Shown: piece after piece, positions 9,012 through 19,325 of the stretch | Layout of the letters: each line of letters opens with the position of its first letter | How positions within the stretch are numbered: the first letter of the stretch is position 1 | Origin: Fragilariopsis cylindrus CCMP1102 | Taxonomy: Eukaryota > Bacillariophyta > Bacillariophyceae > Bacillariales > Bacillariaceae | Assembly (NCBI GenBank): GCA_900095095.1 | Contig: FMBT01000009.1 | Span: 1-64,000 of the forward strand | Length of the DNA: 64,000 nt | Direction of reading: 5' to 3' | Position numbers and translations under genes: made by a program | The notes under the pieces: model-generated | What the model saw: the letters and a program-made list of their open reading frames with translations, nothing else | Told to the model about the DNA's origin: nothing | Databases searched by the model: none

Positions 9012-11216
9012 CTACTTTTTGGGAGATGAAAATAATTTATCATAGTAGTCTGGCCAAAATCCTCCCCAACGCGACTTTCGAGCTGCACCGTAGATACCAG
9101 GTGCAACACTGTTAGATGCTGCTTTCGTAACTCTGCTGCGAATTATTCTTCCAGGTGCAGCGCAATAATCTATGTAGACATGTCCTTTTTTCTTTATGGG
9201 AGCTCGAACTATTCTACCCATCGATTGTCGCTTGTTTTCGCTACGTAATAACTCAAGTCCAAGATTATCACTGTCCGATTCAATGTAGCGCGATCTCAGC
9301 TCTCTAGCCTTTTCGTACGTATCATTCGCCAGATCGTCATCCTGTTGTGATGCTGCGTCAAAAGCTGCAGCTAACAAATCTGTCACATTATCATGACGAA
9401 ACGGATCATCTTTCATTGAGGGGTCGTCACGACGGAATCTCTGTTTTTGTGCAACAATATATGAAAACTTTTCCCCCTTCTTTCTACTGTCGCCAGAGAC
9501 TGAATGAACAAAGCTGCAAAAGGATGAGTTGAAGGCGTCTGTTTCAGACATAAGACCATTGTTAGAGAATACTTCAACGTAATCCTGGTCAGATTCTTCC
9601 TCATCGTTGTGATCGTTTTCCAGTCCGCCATTCGTTCCCAGTTCTTCTTGTATTTGAGGTAGATCATGTCCCAGTTTACCGATAGGCTTTTTTCGTAGGA
9701 AAAAGTTTTTTTTATGACGTTCCATGGGACATGCACCGTTGTGTGTACATGGAGCAATAATATGACAGCGTTCTTCCCACTCAAAATCGGGATCATCCGG
9801 TGGGCAGCAATCTAACAACATGTTCCGCACTGCACGAACTGAATTAAATCCATCTGGAGTACCAGGTTCGATCATGACAAAAACGCCATCAGGTTTGAGT
9901 TTTTCAAATGACATCGCCGCCGCAGCCAAACATGACATAACATCAGGAAGATCCGAGGCAGTATAACAAAAAAGCGCTAAATCAAATGTTCCCGGTGAAG
10001 ACGAATCATCACCCTCATTAGAATCTGACGATGATAGGCTGTTGCTAAACGTTACTCGAGGAGGAGGAGGAGGTGTTGGGGTTGTTTCATTATTTATTAC
10101 ATCTTTACTTGTATCAGTTTTTGTTACAACCCGATGATGGTAACCTTTTGTCATATATTCTATAAGATTCTTGGAACATTCTCGCATGGTTTTGGAGGGA
10201 TCGATACCATGCACCCATTCAACGCTCGATGATGATGATGAATTATTGTCACAAACATTGTCACTGCTTCCGAAAAGGTCAATCGCAGCAGCTGACGCTG
10301 ACCCACAGCCTATCCCAAAGTCTAGTATTCGTTTAGGTTTCCAGGAATTTTCCTTACCTCCCAATAGGCTTTGACATTCTGTAAGCACTCGCTTCGTAAT
10401 GGCATAGTTTGGTTCAAGTCGATGAGCTAGAGATCCAAGCGTCTCATCGTATCCATAATACACGGGTTGGAACGAGGAATTGCCCTTATTGTTTATATCA
10501 TCTCTACTGTTTCTTTTATTGTTTCTAGCATTATCACTTGTGGAAGTTTCAGTATCAGCTGGGGCAGTGTTATATGGCTCTTTGTAATTTCTTTTACCAT
10601 TAACCATAATTCGTCGTTCCAGTTCCCGACGCTCTGCTAGATTAGATTGCATCGCCATAATCTTACGATGGGCTCGTTTGAGCTGTTTGGACGTCCGATC
10701 ACCTTCATCAAGAATTTTATACATTGCATTCCTCAGATACTCTGGTGGATCCCTACGTGGATCAGTTGCACGCCATGCTGCCCTAGCTGGTGCTTCCAGT
10801 AGAGCTTTCCATGGTTGAAAGGATGACGCCTCGTGATGGTGGTTGTCGTCGTCGTCGTCGTCGTCGTCCTCATCATCGTCGCCGTCATGTATATCGTCAT
10901 CATCGTTTATTATATAGTCATCTTCATTCATATCGTCAAAAAAGTCACCGCCAATGTGGTCATCCGTAACGTTGTTAAAAAAAGCACTGCCCTCCTTTTT
11001 TTCATTGACGATAGTACTAAATGAATTACCCTCCTTTTTTCTATTGACGATAATACTGAATGAATTCTTCTTTTTTATCCGTTCATATTCATCACGTCGA
11101 CGATATTGGTGAAAGGAATTGCGTCGATCGATATATATACTGCGTTGGAATGTTCGACATGTTCCTGTCGATATACTTTTCCAACTGCTAGGACCGACCA
11201 ATCTTCTAAACGTCAT
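9012..11216 (-). CDS. Rsm22/METTL17-type mitochondrial ribosome assembly methyltransferase-like protein
   Basis: Intronless. I choose the ATG at 11216 (734 residues) because the 24 codons above it, back to an ATG at 11288, are a simple tgatg-type repeat coding for His/Thr/Ser and probably are 5' UTR. The new N-terminus (MTFRRLVGPSSWKSIS) is Arg/Ser-rich and suits a mitochondrial presequence. An acidic linker follows, then a Rossmann methyltransferase core with RILDFGIGCGSASAAAI and WVHGIDPSKTM. Near the C-terminus HIIAPCTHNGACPMERHKK carries the Cys motif known to bind a 4Fe-4S cluster in this family. METTL17/Rsm22 assists small-subunit assembly of the mitochondrial ribosome. Confidence 0.9.
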   Translation of the reverse strand: MTFRRLVGPSSWKSISTGTCRTFQRSIYIDRRNSFHQYRRRDEYERIKKKNSFSIIVNRKKEGNSFSTIVNEKKEGSAFFNNVTDDHIGGDFFDDMNEDDYIINDDDDIHDGDDDEDDDDDDDDNHHHEASSFQPWKALLEAPARAAWRATDPRRDPPEYLRNAMYKILDEGDRTSKQLKRAHRKIMAMQSNLAERRELERRIMVNGKRNYKEPYNTAPADTETSTSDNARNNKRNSRDDINNKGNSSFQPVYYGYDETLGSLAHRLEPNYAITKRVLTECQSLLGGKENSWKPKRILDFGIGCGSASAAAIDLFGSSDNVCDNNSSSSSSVEWVHGIDPSKTMRECSKNLIEYMTKGYHHRVVTKTDTSKDVINNETTPTPPPPPRVTFSNSLSSSDSNEGDDSSSPGTFDLALFCYTASDLPDVMSCLAAAAMSFEKLKPDGVFVMIEPGTPDGFNSVRAVRNMLLDCCPPDDPDFEWEERCHIIAPCTHNGACPMERHKKNFFLRKKPIGKLGHDLPQIQEELGTNGGLENDHNDEEESDQDYVEVFSNNGLMSETDAFNSSFCSFVHSVSGDSRKKGEKFSYIVAQKQRFRRDDPSMKDDPFRHDNVTDLLAAAFDAASQQDDDLANDTYEKARELRSRYIESDSDNLGLELLRSENKRQSMGRIVRAPIKKKGHVYIDYCAAPGRIIRSRVTKAASNSVAPGIYGAARKSRWGGFWPDYYDKLFSSPKK

Positions 11217-11930
11217 GTTCAATGTTAATGTGTGATGTGATGTGATGTGTGTGATGTGATGTGATGTGATGTGATTCGATTGATTCATGTGAATTTCTAA
11301 TTTTCAACAATTAAAATTTACGCCTGAAAATAACGTGTGGTTACTGCTATTCAGATAGTACTGGAATAGTTTTAGCCCACCTGGCGCAGTCTTATTATAG
11401 AATATATACTATATATATTAGGAATGTATATACAATGTAATAGTAGTCATTAACACAGTAGTAGTAATAGTAACATAAGCATCTAATCTAACCTTCCGGA
11501 AACGCCAACTGTGTACAAAACCACTTGGTATATACAGTCTAGTTTTCTGTGTAAAAGTAAGGTATTGTTAGGTATCTAGATCAGATGATAACGATTTTAT
11601 CGTACTAAAGATGTAAGACTAGTGTGTGCATAACATTTTTCTCTATCATACATTCATTATATTGTGTTTTCTGTTTGTGTCGTCATACACCAGGAACAGA
11701 AATACCTGGATGATTTTCTATCAAGATAAAAATGTAGAATAGGGCCAAAGTATACAAAAATATTTGGAGTCTAAATAACATTGATTTTGTTATGGTTCAT
11801 AGGACATCTAGTAGCTAGCTAATAAATATTGTTGTCGTTGTTGTTGTGGACTGTCGGTGGGCATCCTTCTATCTGATAAAATAAATTGTAGCTCCTCCCG
11901 TCTTGCTGTTTTCATCCATCGTATGATCAT
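11217..11930. other. Intergenic, no gene seen
   Basis: Holds a tgatg/gtgat simple repeat at about 11228-11280, just upstream of the Rsm22 gene, and AT-rich DNA. Nothing else is recognised. Confidence 0.6.
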
Positions 11931-12968
11931 CTAACCACCACCAAAGATTTGGCAGAGGTATAACACTCCGTTTTCCGCCCTCGCCGTGCCCATTCCCATT
12001 TTAAAAAATCGTTTATCGTTAATATTATTCCTTTCCGCAAGAGCTGCCATCATAAACCTATGTATTTCAGGGACACTTTTCCCTCGTCCGATATTCATTC
12101 CTGTCCGTTGAAATGATAGATCAACATCAGTATGAATACTAAGTCGATTTTGAAGATCGGTCGGAGTATCAATTTGAAAAAGTTTTCGTTCTTCTGCCAT
12201 CAATTGTGCTTGTTCTCTAGCAATCTGATCCATATGTCGTTCTCTTCGTAATGGTGGTATATTTCGTTTCAATCTTTCTTTATTTACCATTATATGATTG
12301 CTTGCATACTTCCCAAGTGCTTGTGGTAACTTTCTGCAATTTAATAAGATTTTCTTTAACAACTTTTTATCATCTGCCTCGTTATATATATCATATGCCG
12401 GTCTTCGAACAACGATCGGTACGTCCTTCTCATGATTCTCTAAGTCACTCTGTATCCAATTAAGAACAACAACCTCATTGGTTAATATAGCTGTATCGAT
12501 TGTCTTTATACTTTCAGATGGTACATCACCTGTTCGGGTATCAAAATATACCCCCTTCGACTTAGTAGCATGACGTTTTCGGGATTTTTTGCGTTTCGTC
12601 CTACCACCCACGCCAAATAGTCGTGAGAAAAAGTTACCCTTAGCAGGAGCATTTTTATTCTTGGGACTGCTGGAGGTTTCGGTATCGGTGGTGGGAACGA
12701 CCTTGGCGATATCAGGAACCATTATGGTAGGTAGTACGGTTGTTGTGATTTCCTCCTTGTTCATATCATTTGTATCATTATTATTATTACTGTCTCTGTC
12801 ACTGTCACTGTTGACTTTATCGTTTAGTTCATTAGGAAATTCTATTTTCGTTTCCTCTGTACAACTAGCATCCTGATCTGTATTAAATTCTTCTATTATT
12901 TCATCGTTCTGGAGAAACAAATTTCGTTTGCTCTTTGTTTGGAACGCTGGTGCCACAAGCGCTGTCAT
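11931..12968 (-). CDS. CAP (SCP/PR-1) domain protein
   Basis: Intronless, 345 residues. The first 120 residues are charged low-complexity sequence with a basic patch (GGRTKRKKSRKRHATKSKG). The C-terminal part is a CAP domain of the diatom type: MVNKERLKRNIPPLRRERHMDQIAREQAQLMAE corresponds to the first helices, NIGRGKSVPEIHRFMMAAL to the middle, and MGMGTARAENGVLYLCQIF to the last strands with the usual GxxxG-type turn. No signal peptide is obvious, so the protein may be intracellular, unlike most secreted CAP proteins. Its function is unknown; CAP proteins elsewhere bind lipids or act in defence. Confidence 0.85.
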   Translation of the reverse strand: MTALVAPAFQTKSKRNLFLQNDEIIEEFNTDQDASCTEETKIEFPNELNDKVNSDSDRDSNNNNDTNDMNKEEITTTVLPTIMVPDIAKVVPTTDTETSSSPKNKNAPAKGNFFSRLFGVGGRTKRKKSRKRHATKSKGVYFDTRTGDVPSESIKTIDTAILTNEVVVLNWIQSDLENHEKDVPIVVRRPAYDIYNEADDKKLLKKILLNCRKLPQALGKYASNHIMVNKERLKRNIPPLRRERHMDQIAREQAQLMAEERKLFQIDTPTDLQNRLSIHTDVDLSFQRTGMNIGRGKSVPEIHRFMMAALAERNNINDKRFFKMGMGTARAENGVLYLCQIFGGG

Positions 12969-13932
12969 TGTTTTTGTTTTCGTTGCTGTTTTTTTCCGCT
13001 TTTTACAAGTAAGTATTGTCCAACAGTAGCGTTATAGTGCACGAAGGTGTGATGTCGTGATATGATGCGATGTGATGGCGGTCTATCTTGTTGTATTATA
13101 TTCTAGCACGAGGAATAGAAAACAAAAATTAAAATAGGGTAGAAAATTATGTGTCAATCCCAAATCATCGGCATTCAATGAAAGCACGAGGAGCCTATTA
13201 GTATTACAATTGTAGGATACATGGTACAGTAAATAATGATGGTATGTTGATGGCGAGAAAATTTGGTTAATTTGAAATTTTTTTACTCTTGTTTTTTTTT
13301 TGGCGGTGTATTTACTGCTACATACGATTGAATTATTTTTTACGGGATTCCTTTAGTAGATAAAACGATTATTGTGTTCCACGCAGAACAAAATTCTTCG
13401 TTTGGAACGATTTCGTTAAGTAAAATATTTCTCCTCCTCAAATTTACTTTTTTTATAACAAACAGAAATCTAGTACTGTAGATTTCTTTCCTCGTGAGCA
13501 TTGATTGGCATAGTATGAGATATAAAGTATAAAATATATACAAAAATTGCTATAGACTTCAATAGTTAAAGGTAAAGGCACCTAAATTTTTTCACTTCCA
13601 TTCCTTCAAATTTTCTAACTCTAAGGAATATTATTAGATACGGCAATAATATTGGAGTAATCCTCATAGGAAAACTTGAGATGGTTCTCTTCGGTGCATG
13701 ATTGCGTACTTAGCTTGCCTTACAAAAAGTAAACATTTGAATTTTTCGTACGATAAACGTTCAAACACACTACTGTTGACAATAATGGTAATGGGATTGA
13801 CTCCTTCTAATAAACCAATAATAATAATAAAGATAAGCATATATATATTACGGTAGGCTGTAAAAGTATAAAAATTCAGGGAATCATCCAAGGATAATGT
13901 GGGGGATAATAGTTCAATTCCATCCACATGTT

Positions 13933-13969
<37 letters not shown>

Positions 13970-14203
13970 AGTGAGTATGCAACCATGCCTCTCACTATGC
14001 TGTAGGAAAAAAAAAAACATATTATGAATCATCTTGCTACAGGTGTTATAATTACTATATACTGCTTGCTTAAATAGAATTCGACAGTATAAATTTTTAA
14101 TATTATAGTATAATATACAGAATTTTAACAATAGTAGGACCCTGTCCCCTATCATACCCTTATTTATATGAACAACAAAATATCAAATACGTTTCTACTA
14201 TAC
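12969..14203. other. Intergenic with (GT)n microsatellite
   Basis: About 1.2 kb with no supported gene. It contains a (GT)n run at about 13934-13967 and an A-run at 14007-14018. The open frame at 13664-14155 on the minus strand spans the microsatellite and has no family features. Confidence 0.6.
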
Positions 14204-14828
14204 TCATTCCTCCCTCTTGGTTGCAATGGCAGATAATGGTTGTGCAGGAGCGGGAACGGGTGGCAGTGTCGTCGACGATTGAGTTGGTGGTGGTGCTACT
14301 ACTACCGGTGCGATGGGTTGTTGATGAGTTGCTTCAGAATGTTGCTGAATCGCTTGAGTAATGAATTGTGGCGGTACTAGGGTAGCACCCGGAAGGAAAT
14401 TTGTTTGACGTTGACCACCAGCGGTTGCAGCAGCAGCTACTGCCGCTTGTTGCATAGCCAAGGCAGTCATGGTATCATTATATGCCTGTTGAGCGGAGGA
14501 TCCGTTAGTCGGAGCAGTCTGTGCCAATGAATTAAGGCTAACTCCTGGGATACTACCTTGTTGCATACCCTGAACAGCCGCTTGCATCGCAGCTGCTGCC
14601 GCCTGTTGAAAGTTTGCCATTGCTTGCATTGTTGCACCAGTTTGCATTACCGGGAAACTAGGATACGATAATGATGATGGTGCGGCCACATATGTACCGG
14701 CTGGAGCTGCAGTAGCAGTGATGACGGCGGACGTTGCGGCTTGGACAGGTACATTAGTAGAATTTGCGGTGGTCGATGTCGATGATTGTGGTGTTAGTTC
14801 ACTCGTGTTGGATGCCGGTAAATTTTGT

Positions 14829-14863
<35 letters not shown>

Positions 14864-15361
14864 TTGGTCTACTGTCTTGGTACTTTCAATCACAGATACC
14901 TGGGCTTGGGCCTGCATAAGTAAACGGGTTAGTTCGTCGTTTTGATGCTTGATTGTTCCATTCGCTCGTGAAAAGAAGATGACACTTCGTTGAAGATCTT
15001 CGACCATCACCTTTTTCCTTCTTCGAGATTCGCGTGCTGCCTTTCGGTTCTGTTCAAGACGAGTCTCACGAGCCTTATTTGGTGTTTTTGTGGTTACTCG
15101 TTTAGTACTATTAATGACAGATAATTGTTGTTGATATTTATCATCCTTCGGCGTCATTTTCATTATCTTAGTTTGAGGCTCTTCTGTCGTCATGCTAGCA
15201 GCTGTCTGCTGAATTACATCATCATTATCATTTGATAAATTACTTTCGCTAGTACTTGTAGTAATATTTCTGTTGCTTTCGTCCTCGTCTTCTGTCTTTT
15301 TGCGCTTCCTGATTGGAAGTTGCGACGATGTTGTTTGCGGTTTGAACTCTGTCATTTCCAC
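14204..15361 (-). CDS. bZIP transcription factor with poly-Gln activation-type tail
   Basis: Intronless, 385 residues. The basic region at about 101-117 reads RLEQNRKAARESRRRKK, matching the N-x7-R DNA-contact signature of bZIP factors. It is followed by a short heptad-like helix (VEDLQRSVIFFSRANG, NDELTRLLMQA) to about residue 155. A run of roughly 14 Gln and then a long Ala/Gln/Thr/Pro-rich tail make up the rest, typical of activation regions. Ser/Thr- and Asn-rich sequence precedes the basic region. It should act in the nucleus as a dimer; target genes cannot be read from the sequence. The coiled coil is short, so dimer stability may depend on partners. Confidence 0.92.
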
Positions 15362-16139
15362 GATGTGTTTGCTGCTGCAATTCGTTACGGTAGCTAAATC
15401 TAGCTACTTGGAATCAATTGGATTGGGTACTGTTTTTGTTTCGAATTCTTGTGTACTGTACAGTGTATTAAATAAGAGAGATGTGAGATAATAGTGAGTA
15501 CATAAAAGTACTAAGCAAGCAACACTCCTTTCCCGGGTATTTCATTAAAAAGTTAGTCACTTGCGTGACGATATCATGACGTAGCGTTGGCTACAAATAC
15601 AGAAAACTTGAATTTTATTTCCGGATTTTTTATTCTTTCAGGCGCAGCCTGAACTTTCATGTCGAGCGCAGCGAGGAGGTGCACACTAACAAAAAGGCTT
15701 TCAGAAAACTATCATAAATGTTGAAATCATTTCCCCCTGATAGTTAACATGGCGCACCTTTTAGCGCAACAACATGAAACTTCAACCAAAAGAATGGCTC
15801 TTTAAGTAGTATTGACATTTTTCCAAAGGTGCGCACAATAAGTAAAAAATGTAGAATAAAAATTCAGTCCCGGACAAAATCCTGAGCCCCCCTAAACCGT
15901 TCAAAAACAAACATGTACCTCTGTGGAGCGTTCCAACGCGCAATTTTTGTTTACTTAGACACCAAATGAAAAATATCACCACATGATGTGAAGAATTATG
16001 GAATGATCTTTGGTGTGCCAAGATAAATTGTATTCGTCTCTCACAAATCTTTCCTCACAAAATATATTAAATTGTTACTACAATTACTACTGCAATTATA
16101 ATAAAAAACGAATTACACTGGTACTCACACATATCATCC
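15362..16139. other. Left flank of the putative mobile element
   Basis: A perfect hairpin (TTCAGGC, 3-nt loop, GCCTGAA) lies at about 15638-15654, with GC-rich words such as gagcgcagcgag and gtgcacacta after it. The composition differs from the flanking AT-rich DNA. A similar layout appears in inverted orientation near 20690-20757. No gene is supported here. Confidence 0.4.
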
Positions 16140-16637
16140 ATGCATTTCAATACAGCTATCACTAGAATGCCTACTCGTATTCCTAACTACCAGCCTGATT
16201 ATGATAATAGTTCTTTCGTATCAACACCTAATCATTTAGGAGCAATCATCATTGGTCGTCCACTAGCATGGAAGCGTCCTGGTGGCCGCCATTTTTGTAA
16301 CCGCTATGACCAACAGAAGAAAGTGAAACAAGATTTCTTAAGATCTATCATGCTGCTCCATCAATTTCATGGAAAAGATTTCATTGAGTTTGGTGAGAGG
16401 AACGTTGAGCTGCATCTTGTCTTTAATATCAAACTTCAATGGGAGGCCGACCTTGACAACTTGGTTAAGTTTGTCATGGATTGTCTCCAAATGCCAATTT
16501 CAATTGATGGAAACACTGTTAGAGTTTATGAAAATGACATCTGTGTCAAAAGGATTGTTGCTGAGAAGAGATATGTTGTACCAGGTCAGCCACCATCAAC
16601 GGTTATCAAAATACTTCCTGTTGTTGTTGAGTTATAA
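16140..16637 (+). CDS. RusA-like Holliday junction resolvase
   Basis: 165 residues, the size of RusA proteins plus a short N-terminal extension. The key segment EADLDNLVKFVMDCL (102-116) gives D104, D106, N107, K110 and D114, matching the D-x-D-N-x-x-K active-site pattern of RusA. A later acidic site is VYENDICVK (129-137). An IIIGRPLAWKRP strand near residue 36 fits the RusA N-terminal strand. RusA enzymes cut four-way DNA junctions with two metal ions and usually come from phages or mobile elements. Here the gene faces a tyrosine recombinase gene across a repeat block, which suggests it serves the element rather than the host. Met10 is a possible alternative start. Confidence 0.82.
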   Translation: MHFNTAITRMPTRIPNYQPDYDNSSFVSTPNHLGAIIIGRPLAWKRPGGRHFCNRYDQQKKVKQDFLRSIMLLHQFHGKDFIEFGERNVELHLVFNIKLQWEADLDNLVKFVMDCLQMPISIDGNTVRVYENDICVKRIVAEKRYVVPGQPPSTVIKILPVVVEL

Positions 16638-16847
16638 TCTCTGCGTGTATATTTGAAAGTTACTGCTAGTAAATTTGAGTTTACTTATGCAGCAACGTGG
16701 GTTTGAAATTATTTACTTAGAAGTGTAAATTAATAGTAGTAATATTTTTAAGTCAAACACGTTGTAAATTTTCTCTTATTTTATTTTATTACTAGTTGTT
16801 TCAGATTTTACTTAGGGAGCTATAACGGGGTTAAAAAAGGCTAAATA

Positions 16848-16968
16848 GTATGATCATACCTATTTAAGTACTATCATACTGTATGATTATACCTCAGACA
16901 TAATATCATACGGTATGAACATACCTCGGATATACTATCATACGGTATGATCATACCTTCGATACGTT
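16848..16968. repeat. 32-bp palindromic tandem repeats (iteron-like)
   Basis: Three direct repeats with 32-bp spacing start at 16873, 16905 and 16937. Each holds a palindrome of the form ATCATAC(G/T)GTATGA followed by ATACCT. A partial copy (tatgatcatacct) lies at 16848. The constant spacing and the symmetric core look like an array of protein-binding sites. Confidence 0.8.
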
Positions 16969-16980
16969 ACGCGTAACGTA
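16963..16980. promoter_or_regulatory. 18-bp perfect palindrome
   Basis: TACGTTACGCGTAACGTA is fully self-complementary and lies at the end of the 32-bp repeat array. A related half-site (gatacgttacgta) recurs at about 17153. It could be a binding or crossover site for the nearby recombinase; this is inference. Confidence 0.5.
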
Positions 16981-17060
16981 TCCGCTCAAAAATACGCGCA
17001 AAATTTCAGAAAAAATGAAAATCTTAGTGCTTTTTCAAAATATTTACTTAAGGGCAATAT

Positions 17061-17147
17061 GAAAATCACTAGTAGTTTTTTTGAAAATCACTAGTAATTT
17101 TTCTGAAAATCACTAGTAATTTTTTTGAAAATCACTAGTAAAAAGTG
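17061..17147. repeat. 22-bp tandem repeats with ACTAGT core
   Basis: Four copies of gaaaatcactagtaatttttt-type sequence start at 17061, 17083, 17105 and 17127. Each holds the 6-bp palindrome ACTAGT. Confidence 0.8.
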
Positions 17148-17237
17148 GACCGATACGTTACGTATTCATCAAAAAACACGCGCAAAAATACTCGATTCCA
17201 GATACGGCATTTTTGCCAACTTCGAGTTACAAATTTC

Positions 17238-17572
17238 AACTAGTGTAGTAACTAGTGTATTAACTAGTGCATTATCTACTGTACTAACTACTGTACTAAC
17301 TACTGTAATAACTACTGTAATAACTACTGTATTAACTACTGTATTAACTACTGTACTAACTACTGTAGTAACTACTGTATTAACTACTGTAGTAACTACT
17401 GTATTAACTAGTGTAGTAACTACTGTATTAACTAGTTTAGTAACTACTGTAACTACTGTATTATCTACTGTAGTAACTATTGTAGTAACTACTGTAGTAA
17501 CTACTGTATTAACTACTGTATTATCTACTGTAGTAACTACTGTATTAACTACTGTATTATCTACTGTACTAC
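17238..17572. repeat. 12-bp minisatellite, about 28 units
   Basis: Units of the form aactactgtatt, with the first units reading aactagtgtatt. The period is a multiple of three, so the plus strand stays open and would encode a Thr-Val-Leu-Thr repeat, but no protein is implied. The first units share the CTAGT word of the adjacent 22-bp array, which suggests a common origin. Confidence 0.85.
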
Positions 17573-17750
17573 ATGAGATATCCTTATACTTTATAAATGT
17601 TCTTAATTTCTTTGCATTTTGGTCGTCTTCTCTTTACAATAGTTATCATTTTAATATATACTTGTCTTCTTATATTTGACAATCACCACCAACGTATATG
17701 TACTTGTCTTCTTTCATTTGATGTTCACCAAATGTATTTTATTATCCAGA

Positions 17751-19325
17751 TCAAATACCAAATTGTCCAATTCCATCATTTGGAACTCCAATAGTAGCCA
17801 ATGCATTAGCTGATGCAGCAGCAGTAGCACGAGCAGCAGTATTTTGTCTTTTTTTACTACTATCTGGAATAGCGGAAAAAAAAGATTCATTCGTCCGTTT
17901 CTTTTTTGTCTTATCAGGATTTAAAAGATAATAAAGAGGAGACTCGGACGCCTTACTTTTAATATTATGTTTCTTCTTCTTGTACGCTATCACACGGGTT
18001 CCTAATCCATTGATAGCAGCCTTGAACTTTGACTTTTTTATTTCTCCTTTTGTAATGGTAGGGTTTGTCAATTTAATCATTTTCACCAATGCCTGTTCTT
18101 GAATAGCGGAACATAAACTCCAGCGGTCAACAGAATTCATGTTATCGTCTGTATCACGTAATCTTTTTAATTGTTCTGCTGTACAAGACACAAAGGCCAA
18201 CTCTAATGATGCGGTGTACTTTGATTTCTCATTGCCAATTCCATCAAAATATCCGTTCGTATCAAAAAACATACCATTATTGTCAACAAATCTTGCCATC
18301 TTGTTTTGTTTTTTTAAACCAGTTAGAACATTTGCCAATTGGAACCCTGTTAGTGGAATTTCTGCAAATGGAGAATCTCTTAATTCATCCTGAACCATTT
18401 TCTCCATTTCATTGTTATTATTACTATTGTTATTATATTCATATACGGCTAAAATGCTGCTGTCATCAGAACCTTTAGAAGAAGTAGGAGTAGTAGTAGA
18501 AGAAGACGTAGGTGATGACATGTCTGATAATTGAGATGATTGAGGTGATAAGGTGAGACGACGACTGTTGACAACTGTTGTTGGTTGTTTTAGTTTCTGC
18601 ATTTCATTGTCCTGCTGTTGTTTCTCCTTATCCTTTTTAGCTAGTAATTCATCTTTACGTACTACTGCTCGTTCTAAAGCACTAATTTTCTCATTAGCTT
18701 TATTAAGTGCTGCATTCAAACTGTTATTTTTGGATTGCATTCTAACAGTTGATTCGGTGTTACGATTAAGTGCTTCTACAATCAAAGAAGCGCTTGCATT
18801 ATCCTTTAATCTAATACCACATTCATTTGATTGTATAAAATGTAGTCTAATACTGGTGCTCCAATCTTCAAGTTTTTTGATACTCAAACCGTTGATAGAT
18901 CTAAATACTGATTCCATACGATGAACGACCAAATCCACCGGACCATATTTTATAAACATATGGTTGTAAGACATGATAACCGTTGCTGCAAGCCCACGCA
19001 ACCATGGACGTAATCTTTCACCTTGCTTAAAATCTTCTAAATTACTGGGAAGTAATCCATCAATCACTCCATTAATAAATTGATCATCACCAAGAGGAAT
19101 ACCATCAAAACAGCAATGTTTTGGCTTCCCCAAAACATCAGGATAATCATTCAAGCACATTCCAGCTGGTAGTGTTAATCCAACACCACCAAAATCTATA
19201 TAGGTTTGCATATTACCCCCAATTTTGTGACCAGAACGTGCAGCCGTCTGAACCAATGTTATATCACGATGGACTATACACATTGTCATCGTTCCTTTTC
19301 TAGGGGATTTACCTGTATATTGCAT
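17751..19325 (-). CDS. Tyrosine recombinase, C-terminal half and coiled-coil tail (second frame)
   Basis: 524 residues from the ATG at 19325, whose A is also the last base of the stop of the preceding frame (TAATG). The N-terminus carries the late catalytic motifs of a tyrosine recombinase: SPRKGT near residue 8 in place of HxxR, RSGHKIGG with the conserved His, and MQTYIDF with the nucleophilic Tyr about nine residues on. After the catalytic part comes a predicted coiled coil (about residues 195-245, Lys/Glu/Gln-rich), then a Ser/Thr-rich linker and a basic C-terminal domain of unknown role. It lacks the first catalytic Arg and Lys, which lie in the upstream frame, so alone it cannot be a full recombinase. 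Confidence 0.75.
   Translation of the reverse strand: MQYTGKSPRKGTMTMCIVHRDITLVQTAARSGHKIGGNMQTYIDFGGVGLTLPAGMCLNDYPDVLGKPKHCCFDGIPLGDDQFINGVIDGLLPSNLEDFKQGERLRPWLRGLAATVIMSYNHMFIKYGPVDLVVHRMESVFRSINGLSIKKLEDWSTSIRLHFIQSNECGIRLKDNASASLIVEALNRNTESTVRMQSKNNSLNAALNKANEKISALERAVVRKDELLAKKDKEKQQQDNEMQKLKQPTTVVNSRRLTLSPQSSQLSDMSSPTSSSTTTPTSSKGSDDSSILAVYEYNNNSNNNNEMEKMVQDELRDSPFAEIPLTGFQLANVLTGLKKQNKMARFVDNNGMFFDTNGYFDGIGNEKSKYTASLELAFVSCTAEQLKRLRDTDDNMNSVDRWSLCSAIQEQALVKMIKLTNPTITKGEIKKSKFKAAINGLGTRVIAYKKKKHNIKSKASESPLYYLLNPDKTKKKRTNESFFSAIPDSSKKRQNTAARATAAASANALATIGVPNDGIGQFGI

Noticed and set aside
13664-14155. 163-codon minus-strand frame
   Set aside because: Spans a (GT)n microsatellite and an A-run; composition is not protein-like.
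16848-17150. CRISPR-like array
   Set aside because: Repeats are directly adjacent with no unique spacers, and the genome is eukaryotic.
17125-17679. Thr-Val-Leu repeat protein on the plus strand
   Set aside because: Entirely a product of the 12-bp minisatellite; no start context or family signal.
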